22,901 nucleotides of DNA from Alphaproteobacteria bacterium MarineAlpha10_Bin2 (GTDB taxonomy: Bacteria; Pseudomonadota; Alphaproteobacteria; UBA828): assembly GCA_002937555.1 (NCBI GenBank), contig PTKB01000011.1:1-22901 (forward strand). The letters are read 5' to 3'. Position numbers and translations under genes: made by a program. Under the pieces are notes generated by a model. That model was not told where the DNA came from. It made no database searches and saw only the letters and a list, made by a program, of their open reading frames with translations. The stretch's first letter is position 1; every line of letters starts with the position of its first letter. Positions 1 through 5,600 of this stretch are shown here, in pieces.

Positions 1-345
1 CAGGCGCTCGACGGCGCCGGCGCCACGGTCATGCTGTCGGGATTTTTCCTGCTCGTGGCGGCCTTCACCAACGTCCTTACCAATAATGCCTGCGCGGTGC
101 TGTTCACGCCCATCGGGGTCAATATTGCCGCCGGACTGGGCGTCGATCCGATGGTGTTCGTCATTGCCGTCATCCTCGCCGCCAACTGCTCGTTTGCTTC
201 GCCCATTGGCTATGTCACCAATCTTCTCGTCATGGCCCCCGGGCGTTACCGTTTCAGCGACTTCATGCGCGCCGGAAGCCCGCTCATCCTGCTGTTGTGG
301 ATCACCTTTTCTCTCTTCGCGCCATGGTATTATGGGCTTTGGTGA
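1..345 (+). CDS. SLC13-family anion permease, C-terminal fragment
   Basis: This is the 3' end of a gene that begins before the window. The frame is open from base 1, giving 114 codons and a TGA stop at 343-345. The protein is strongly hydrophobic with three to four membrane segments. It carries the TNN-AVL-TP pattern near residues 27-38, and an ASPIGYVTNLLV stretch followed by PGRYRFSDFMRAG. This is the signature of the C-terminal half of SLC13/DASS-type sodium-anion symporters, which carry sulfate or di- and tricarboxylates. The second SN/TN-type motif helps form the substrate and Na+ site in that family. Many bacterial members carry TrkA-C domains in the middle, which would lie outside the window. 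The substrate cannot be told from this fragment. The next gene starts 27 bases downstream. The family call is firm and the substrate unknown. Confidence 0.85.
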   Translation, partial: QALDGAGATVMLSGFFLLVAAFTNVLTNNACAVLFTPIGVNIAAGLGVDPMVFVIAVILAANCSFASPIGYVTNLLVMAPGRYRFSDFMRAGSPLILLLWITFSLFAPWYYGLW

Positions 346-359
346 GAGGCCGGGCGGGT

Positions 360-365
360 TATAAT
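360..365 (+). promoter_or_regulatory. Perfect TATAAT -10 box before bpt
   Basis: A TATAAT hexamer lies in the 27-base gap between the SLC13-type gene and bpt. It ends seven bases before the bpt ATG at 373. Transcription starting about seven bases downstream of a -10 box would begin at or next to that A. No Shine-Dalgarno sequence lies between box and ATG. No good -35 hexamer is visible; the nearest is TTGGTG at 339-344 with a 15-base spacer. Confidence 0.45.
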
Positions 366-372
366 TAGCGCC

Positions 373-1140
373 ATGACCTATCCGGGGGCGGTACACCGCG
401 ACAGCGGCGGGGAAGTTAGGAATCAGAGCCTGACGGCGGACCGGCTCGACTTCCTGTTCGCGACGCGACTTCTGCCGTGTCCCTATTTGCCGCAGAAGGA
501 CGAACGCAAGATTGTCGTGGCGCTCGCCGATGACCGCGCCGGGCGCGACTATGAGCGCCTGATTCGCGCCGGATATCGCCGCAGCGGCGCCATTGCCTAC
601 CGCCCCGCCTGTCCGGCCTGCCGCGCTTGCGTTCCGGTACGCCTGCCCATCGCCGGCTTCAACCCGAGCAAATCCCTGCGCCGGGTCGCCAACGCAAATC
701 TCGACCTCGATGTCCGCATCCTGCCCCCGACGGCGCGGGCCGAGCATTACGATCTCTTCCGCCGTTATCAGGACGGACGCCATACGGGCGGCGAAATGGC
801 GGACATGGATTTTGCCGAATACCGTACCCTTGTCGAGGAAAGCCCGGTCACCACGCATGTCGCCGAGTTTCGTGGCTCCGGCGCCAGGCTAATGGCGGCA
901 TGCCTGTTCGACGAAATGGACGAATCGCTTTCCGCCGTCTACACGTTTTTTGACCCGTCCGAGGCCAAGCGGAGCCTCGGCAGCTATATGATCCTGTGGC
1001 TCGCCGCGCAGGGGCGGGAAGCGGGGAAAAGCGATCTCTATCTCGGCTATTGGATCGAGAAATGCGCAAAAATGGCTTACAAGACGCGCTTTCGCCCCTT
1101 GGAGATGCTTGACCGGGGCGAGTGGCGGCGCATGCTGTAG
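373..1140 (+). CDS. bpt: Aspartate/glutamate leucyltransferase (N-end rule tagging enzyme)
   Basis: The 255-residue protein matches the Bpt/Ate1-like R-transferase family in length and motifs. The N-terminal half has a CPYLP motif (Cys36) and a cysteine cluster around Cys80, Cys83 and Cys86, in the context YRPACPACRACVPVR. The C-terminal half carries SLGSYMILWLAAQG, then LYLGYWIEKCAKMAYK and FRPLE, the acetyltransferase-like fold that binds aminoacyl-tRNA. Bpt transfers leucine from Leu-tRNA to proteins with N-terminal Asp or Glu, marking them for ClpS-ClpAP degradation in the cytoplasm. Bpt and eukaryotic Ate1 are related. The bacterial length and the lack of a longer C-terminal region favour Bpt. 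The ATG at 373 has no Shine-Dalgarno sequence but sits seven bases after a perfect TATAAT, so a leaderless message is plausible. A short perfect hairpin lies 45 bases after the stop. Confidence 0.93.
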   Translation: MTYPGAVHRDSGGEVRNQSLTADRLDFLFATRLLPCPYLPQKDERKIVVALADDRAGRDYERLIRAGYRRSGAIAYRPACPACRACVPVRLPIAGFNPSKSLRRVANANLDLDVRILPPTARAEHYDLFRRYQDGRHTGGEMADMDFAEYRTLVEESPVTTHVAEFRGSGARLMAACLFDEMDESLSAVYTFFDPSEAKRSLGSYMILWLAAQGREAGKSDLYLGYWIEKCAKMAYKTRFRPLEMLDRGEWRRML

Positions 1141-1185
1141 CATTGCTAAACAAGCGTTGAGGGCGATATTCTTGCCGCAACGGTG

Positions 1186-1206
1186 GAGGCGCGCTGAACG
1201 CGCCTC
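1186..1206 (+). terminator. Hairpin between bpt and the TRAP operon
   Basis: A perfect 8-bp stem (GAGGCGCG / CGCGCCTC) encloses the five-base loop CTGAA. The bases after it, ATTCTTAA, are only weakly T-rich. It could terminate bpt transcription. It ends only nine bases before the Shine-Dalgarno sequence of the TRAP binding-protein gene, so it may instead belong to that gene's 5' leader. Confidence 0.5.
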
Positions 1207-1215
1207 ATTCTTAAC

Positions 1216-1222
1216 AGGAGGT
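1216..1222 (+). promoter_or_regulatory. Consensus ribosome binding site of the TRAP binding-protein gene
   Basis: A full-length AGGAGGT lies seven bases before the ATG at 1230. It is the strongest Shine-Dalgarno sequence in the window and fits heavy production of a periplasmic binding protein. It also fixes the start codon. Confidence 0.85.
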
Positions 1223-1229
1223 ACACGCC

Positions 1230-2345
1230 ATGAGTAAATTGATTAAACGTCGTTCATTTCTAAAAGGCGCGGCCGTCGCCGGCGCCGGCGCCGCAGCGGT
1301 TGCGGCTTCCAATCTGGCCGCGCCCGCCATCGCGCAGGGCAAGCGCGAGCTGAAAATGGTCACCACCTGGCCCAAGAATTTCCCGGGTCTGGGAACGTCC
1401 GCCGAGCGCCTGGCGGCGCGCATCGGCAGCGCCAGCGGCGGCGCCATCACTGTCAAGGTGTATGCTGCCGGCGAATTGGTACCGCCCTTCGAATCCTTTG
1501 ACGCGGTGAGCCAAGGCACCGCCGACATGTACCACGCGGCGGACTATTACTGGCAAGGCAAGTCCAAGGCCTACAACTTCTTCTGCGCCGTGCCGTTCGG
1601 CTTAACGGCGTCGGAAATGAACGCCTGGATCCACCATGCCGGCGGTCAGCAGTTATGGGACGAACTCAGCGCCGGCTTTAACATTAAGCCATTCATGGCG
1701 GGCAACACCGGCGTTCAATGGGGCGGCTGGTTCAACAAGGAAATGACCGGGCTCGAGGACTTTAAGGGTCTCAAGATGCGCATGCCCGGCCTCGGCGGCG
1801 AAGTCCTGCGGCGCCTGGGCGCTGCGGCCGTGGCGCTGCCCGGCGGCGAGATTTTCCCGGCGCTTCAGGCCGGCACGATCGACGCCACCGAGTGGGTCGG
1901 TCCGTGGAACGACCTCGCCTTCGGCTTCTATAAAGTGACCAAATACTATTATTGGCCTGGCTTCCACGAACCCGGCACGGTCCTGTCGTTCGGCATGAAC
2001 AAGGGCGTGTGGGACAGCTTGAGCACTGATGAGAAGAGCCTGATCGAGACTTGCGCAGCGGCGGAAAACGACATCGTGCTGGCCGAGTTCAACGCCAAAA
2101 ACAGCGACGCGCTGGACACGCTGGTCAACGAACATAATGTGCAAGTGCGGCGCATGCCCAACGACATGCTGAATGCAATCGGCGAAAAGTCGGGCGAAGT
2201 GGTGGCCGGCGCTGCCGCGGAGGATCCATTGACACAAAAGGTGTACGACAGCTTCCTCGCCTTCCGCAAAAAGGCGATCGCTTACTCGAAGCTTTCGGAC
2301 CAGGCTTACTGGCAGGCCCGCCTGCTGCCGTTCAAATACGGTTGA
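1230..2345 (+). CDS. dctP: TRAP transporter substrate-binding protein (DctP/TakP-like, Tat-exported)
   Basis: This 371-residue protein is the periplasmic receptor of a tripartite ATP-independent (TRAP) transporter. It opens with a twin-arginine signal: KRRSFLK at residues 6-12, an alanine-rich hydrophobic core, and likely cleavage after APAIAQ near residue 36. The mature part begins with KMVTTWPKNFPGLG. It contains LKMRMPGLGGE, whose Arg184 corresponds to the conserved arginine that salt-bridges the substrate carboxylate in this family, and GTIDATEWVGPWND near residues 215-228. These features resemble the TakP/FcbT1 branch, whose members bind 2-oxo acids, other monocarboxylates or haloaromatic acids. 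The exact ligand cannot be read from sequence. The membrane subunits follow at 2450 and 2991, separated from this gene by a strong hairpin. The family assignment is firm; the symbol is generic. Confidence 0.93.
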   Translation: MSKLIKRRSFLKGAAVAGAGAAAVAASNLAAPAIAQGKRELKMVTTWPKNFPGLGTSAERLAARIGSASGGAITVKVYAAGELVPPFESFDAVSQGTADMYHAADYYWQGKSKAYNFFCAVPFGLTASEMNAWIHHAGGQQLWDELSAGFNIKPFMAGNTGVQWGGWFNKEMTGLEDFKGLKMRMPGLGGEVLRRLGAAAVALPGGEIFPALQAGTIDATEWVGPWNDLAFGFYKVTKYYYWPGFHEPGTVLSFGMNKGVWDSLSTDEKSLIETCAAAENDIVLAEFNAKNSDALDTLVNEHNVQVRRMPNDMLNAIGEKSGEVVAGAAAEDPLTQKVYDSFLAFRKKAIAYSKLSDQAYWQARLLPFKYG

Positions 2346-2367
2346 GGCGATCGTGCCAATGACTTGC

Positions 2368-2400
2368 TACGGCCCGTGCCGCTCCGCGGTGCGGGCCGTA
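2368..2400 (+). terminator. Strong hairpin between dctP and dctQ
   Basis: A 15-bp stem (two G-T wobbles in the inner part) with the loop TCC runs from TACGGCCCG to CGGGCCGTA. It is followed by TCTCTTTCGTT. It begins 22 bases after the dctP stop and ends 49 bases before the dctQ GTG. It looks like an intrinsic terminator with an interrupted T-tract, or a 3'-end stabiliser. It would let some transcription through to the membrane genes while leaving more dctP message. Confidence 0.75.
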
Positions 2401-2449
2401 TCTCTTTCGTTGCGCGCAACGGCTCCACTGGGCTGAAGACCCTCTCAGG

Positions 2450-2989
2450 GTGAAAAGCTTGGCTGCGGTGGCGCGCGCCATCGACGTCGTGAACGAGCGC
2501 ATCGGACGCGGCGCGGCATGGCTCGCGCTGACTATGGTGCTGCTGCAATTTACCGTCGTCTTGATGCGCTATGTGTTCGGCCTCGGTTCGATCTTCATGC
2601 AGGAAGGCGTGATTTACTTGCATGCCGGACTGTTTCTGGCCGGTGCCGGATACACGCTCCTCCATGGCGGCCATGTGCGCGTCGACATCTTCTACCGGGA
2701 CGCCGGACCAAGGCGAAAAGCGCTGGTCGATCTGTTCGGTACGCTATTGTTCCTGCTGCCGGTATGCGTGGTGATCGGCTGGGCGAGCGTGCCTTATGTC
2801 GCACAATCCTGGGAAGTGCTCGAAGGCTCGCGCGAGACCAGCGGCATCCCCGCGGTGTTTATCTTGAAGTCGCTGATCCTGCTCTTCGTCGTCCTAATCG
2901 CCCTGCAGGGCGTCTCGCTAATGCTTCATGCCATTTTGACCCTGGCCGGCGCGGAGGAACAGGCGCCCGAGAAGCAGGAACCGGTGTAG
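2450..2989 (+). CDS. dctQ: TRAP transporter small permease subunit (DctQ-like)
   Basis: The 179-residue membrane protein has four predicted helices (about 22-42, 53-71, 94-114 and 135-160), the normal layout of DctQ/FcbT2 subunits. The segment from FMQEGVIYLHAG into HGGHVRVDIFY is typical of the branch that partners TakP/FcbT1-type receptors. DctQ forms the membrane domain together with the large subunit and helps dock the loaded binding protein. The start is a GTG. Only weak purine content precedes it, in contrast to the perfect Shine-Dalgarno sequence of dctP, so lower translation is expected. The stop is one base before the ATG of the large subunit, so the two are probably translationally coupled. 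Confidence 0.9.
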   Translation: MKSLAAVARAIDVVNERIGRGAAWLALTMVLLQFTVVLMRYVFGLGSIFMQEGVIYLHAGLFLAGAGYTLLHGGHVRVDIFYRDAGPRRKALVDLFGTLLFLLPVCVVIGWASVPYVAQSWEVLEGSRETSGIPAVFILKSLILLFVVLIALQGVSLMLHAILTLAGAEEQAPEKQEPV

Positions 2990-2990
2990 C

Positions 2991-4571
2991 ATGCCGGTCA
3001 ACGAAATCCTCGTCCTCTTGATGTTCGTGGTCACGTTCGGCTGCCTGCTGGCGGGCTTCCCGGTTGCCTTCACGCTATCCGGTGTGGCGCTTCTGTTCGG
3101 CCTCTTCACCTACGCTTTTGGCGATTTCGACATCACCTTCGTGCGCGCCATGCCGCAGCGTGTATTCGGCAACGCGATGTGGAACGAGGTGCTGCTTGCG
3201 GTGCCGCTCTTCATTTTCATGGGCGTCATGCTGGAGCGCTCCAAGGTGGCCGAAGAACTGCTCGAATCGATGGGCCGCCTGTTTGGCCGCCTGCGCGGCG
3301 GGCTCGGCATTTCGGTGCTCATCGTCGGCGCATTGCTCGCCGCCTCGACCGGCATCGTCGGCGCCACCGTCGTCACCATGGGCCTGTTGTCGCTGCCCAC
3401 CATGCTGCGCCGGGGATATGATCCCAAACTGGCGAGCGGCATGATCTGCGCGTCCGGCACGCTTGGCCAAATTATCCCGCCATCCATTGTTCTGGTCATT
3501 TTGGGCGAGCAGATTTCCAACGCCTATGTCGATGCCCAGCGCGAGATCGGAAATTGGTCGCCCGATCCGGTGTCGGTCGGCGATCTCTTTGCCGGCGCGC
3601 TTATCCCCGGCCTCCTTCTCGTCGGGCTTTACATGCTGTACCAAGTAATTATCGCCTGGTTGCGGCCCAATTCCTCGCCGGCGATGGATCCGTCCGAATT
3701 CGCCAGCGAAAGCGGATTTGAGCTGTGGCGCCGGATCGGCCATGCTTTGATACCGCCGTTCCTGCTCATCATTGCGGTTCTGGGATCGATCCTGGCTGGC
3801 GTCGCGACGCCCACCGAGGCGGCGGCGGTCGGCGCCGTCGGCGCCCTATTGCTTGCCGGCCTGCGGCTGGACGAGCGCCGCCCGATCCCGCTCTACGCCG
3901 CCGGATTGGCGCTGGTCGGATTGCTGGTGCTGGGGAGCCAGTTCGACTTGCGCGTCGCGCGCAACGAAATCGGCGCCGGCGATCAGGCAGCTATTTACGC
4001 GGCGTTCGTTTTCTGCGCGCTGCTCGCCTGGGGCGTCATTGTCAGCCTGGTGCGCACTTTCCGGAGCGGCGTATTGCAGCAAGTTGGCCGCTCAACCATG
4101 CAGATCAGCGCCCTGGTGTTCGTCATCTTGATCGGCGCCGCCATGTTTTCCTTGGTGTTCCGTGGTCTCGGTGGCGACGACATGGTGCACGCGTTCCTCT
4201 CCGGCGTTCCGGGCGGCGTCATCGGCGCCATGCTCGTCGTGATGTTGGTGATGTTCCTGCTCGGCTTCTTTCTCGACTTTATCGAGATTACTTTCGTCGT
4301 CGTGCCGATCATCGCGCCGGTGCTGCTGAAGATGGACATCAACCCGATCTGGCTCGGCGTGATGATGGCGGTTAACCTGCAGACTTCGTTCCTCACCCCG
4401 CCGTTCGGTTTCGCGCTGTTCTACCTGCGCGGCGTGGCGCCGCCTGAAATCACCACAGGGCAAATCTATAAAGGCGTGGTGCCGTTCGTTCTGATCCAGC
4501 TTTTTGCGCTCGCCGTCATCGGCCTCCTCCCCGGTCTCGTCACTTGGCTGCCGAAGGTGGTGTACGGCTAA
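2991..4571 (+). CDS. dctM: TRAP transporter large permease subunit (DctM-like), extended form
   Basis: The protein is 526 residues, longer than the roughly 430 of a standard DctM, and very hydrophobic. It forms the ion-coupled transport channel of the TRAP system. DctM landmarks are present: SILAGVATPTEAAAVGAVGA near residues 266-285, IPPSIVLVI near 162-170, FSLVFRGLGG near 386-395 and FLDFIEITFVVVPIIAP in the C-terminal third. The extra length lies mainly between about residues 295 and 355. There two further hydrophobic stretches (about 299-315 and 332-353) interrupt the usual sequence. A smaller polar insertion follows LGEQ near residue 174. The FcbT3-like branch is known for longer members, so this may be normal for the subfamily. 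The gene follows dctQ by one base. Its TAA shares bases with the stop of bioB on the other strand. Confidence 0.92.
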   Translation: MPVNEILVLLMFVVTFGCLLAGFPVAFTLSGVALLFGLFTYAFGDFDITFVRAMPQRVFGNAMWNEVLLAVPLFIFMGVMLERSKVAEELLESMGRLFGRLRGGLGISVLIVGALLAASTGIVGATVVTMGLLSLPTMLRRGYDPKLASGMICASGTLGQIIPPSIVLVILGEQISNAYVDAQREIGNWSPDPVSVGDLFAGALIPGLLLVGLYMLYQVIIAWLRPNSSPAMDPSEFASESGFELWRRIGHALIPPFLLIIAVLGSILAGVATPTEAAAVGAVGALLLAGLRLDERRPIPLYAAGLALVGLLVLGSQFDLRVARNEIGAGDQAAIYAAFVFCALLAWGVIVSLVRTFRSGVLQQVGRSTMQISALVFVILIGAAMFSLVFRGLGGDDMVHAFLSGVPGGVIGAMLVVMLVMFLLGFFLDFIEITFVVVPIIAPVLLKMDINPIWLGVMMAVNLQTSFLTPPFGFALFYLRGVAPPEITTGQIYKGVVPFVLIQLFALAVIGLLPGLVTWLPKVVYG

Positions 4572-5560
4572 ATCGGCATCGCCTCGACGCCGAGTTTGTC
4601 GAGAAGCGCCATATCGCTGTCCGGCAACGGGTTGGTGGTGGTCAGCAGCTTGTCACCCAGGAAAATCGAATTGGCGCCGGCGAGAAAGCACAGCGCCTGG
4701 GTTTCATCGCTCATATCCTCCCTTCCCGCCGACAGCCGGACCATGGAGCGCGGCATCAGAACGCGGGCGACGGCGATGGCGCGGACGAATTCGAACGCAT
4801 CGAGCGGCTCGGAGCCATGCAGTGGCGTGCCTTCGACTTGTACGAGATTGTTGATCGGCACGCTCTCCGGATGCTGCGGCAAATTGGCCAGGGTGCGCAG
4901 CAGCTCGGCCCGGTCGCCCCGCCCCTCGCCCATGCCGACGATACCGCCGCAGCACACATTGATGCCGGCGGCACGCACATGGGCCAAGGTGTCCAACCTG
5001 TCCTGATAATTCCGCGTGGTGATGATCTTGCCGTAGAATTCTTCGGAGGTATCGAGGTTGTGGTTGTAATAATCGAGGCCGGCTTCGGCCAGACGCTCGG
5101 CCTGTCCGGCGCTCAGCATACCAAGCGTCACACAGGATTCCATACCGAGGGCGCGAACGCCTTCGACCATATCGCAGACCGCTTCGATATCGCGATCCTT
5201 GGGGCTGCGCCAGGCCGCGCCCATGCAATAGCGCGTCGCACCCGCTGCCTTGGCGCGGCGCGCCTCGTCCAACACCGCTTCGACCTGCATCAGGCGCTCC
5301 GCCGGAACACCCGCTTCATAATGGGCACTTTGCGGACAATAGGCGCAATCCTCGGGGCAACCGCCGGTCTTGATGCTCAACAGGGTCGACATCTGCACCT
5401 GATTGGCGTCGAAATTTTCCCGGTGCACCGTTTGCGCCAAGTAGATCAAATCACTGAACGGCAAATCGAACAGCGCGCGGACCTCTTCTGCGCTCCAGTC
5501 ATGGCGGACGGCGGGGGCGCCGGTTGGCTCTGTGTGGCTTTGTGAATCTTCGGCGCGCAT
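4568..5560 (-). CDS. bioB: Biotin synthase
   Basis: The 330-residue radical-SAM enzyme inserts sulfur into dethiobiotin in the last step of biotin synthesis. The SAM cluster motif GGCPEDCAYCPQS supplies Cys68, Cys72 and Cys75. The residues that hold the sacrificial [2Fe-2S] cluster in this family are also visible: cysteines in ATRYCMGAAW, MESCVTLG and NVCCGGIVGMGE, and the arginine of VRLSAGR. The frame stays open upstream to 5701, but those codons overlap the end of parC and do not resemble BioB. The ATG at 5560 has AAGAAAGG upstream and gives the usual family length. No other biotin gene is present, so dethiobiotin must be made from elsewhere or imported. The gene lies 40 bases after parC on the same strand and may be read from the parC transcript. 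Its TAG overlaps the dctM stop. Confidence 0.96.
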   Translation of the reverse strand: MRAEDSQSHTEPTGAPAVRHDWSAEEVRALFDLPFSDLIYLAQTVHRENFDANQVQMSTLLSIKTGGCPEDCAYCPQSAHYEAGVPAERLMQVEAVLDEARRAKAAGATRYCMGAAWRSPKDRDIEAVCDMVEGVRALGMESCVTLGMLSAGQAERLAEAGLDYYNHNLDTSEEFYGKIITTRNYQDRLDTLAHVRAAGINVCCGGIVGMGEGRGDRAELLRTLANLPQHPESVPINNLVQVEGTPLHGSEPLDAFEFVRAIAVARVLMPRSMVRLSAGREDMSDETQALCFLAGANSIFLGDKLLTTTNPLPDSDMALLDKLGVEAMPI

Positions 5561-5567
5561 GCGGGGA

Positions 5568-5575
5568 CCTTTCTT
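5568..5575 (-). promoter_or_regulatory. Ribosome binding site deciding the bioB start
   Basis: AAGAAAGG on the minus strand lies seven bases before the ATG at 5560. It supports this start over an upstream ATG at 5701 that would overlap parC. Confidence 0.6.
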
Positions 5576-5600
5576 ATCGAGCGATTGTCGGCCCCGGAAC

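Noticed and set aside
1276..1310. GCCGGCGCCGGCGCCG run near the dctP start
   Set aside because: It encodes the Ala/Gly-rich core of the Tat signal peptide and is explained by coding.
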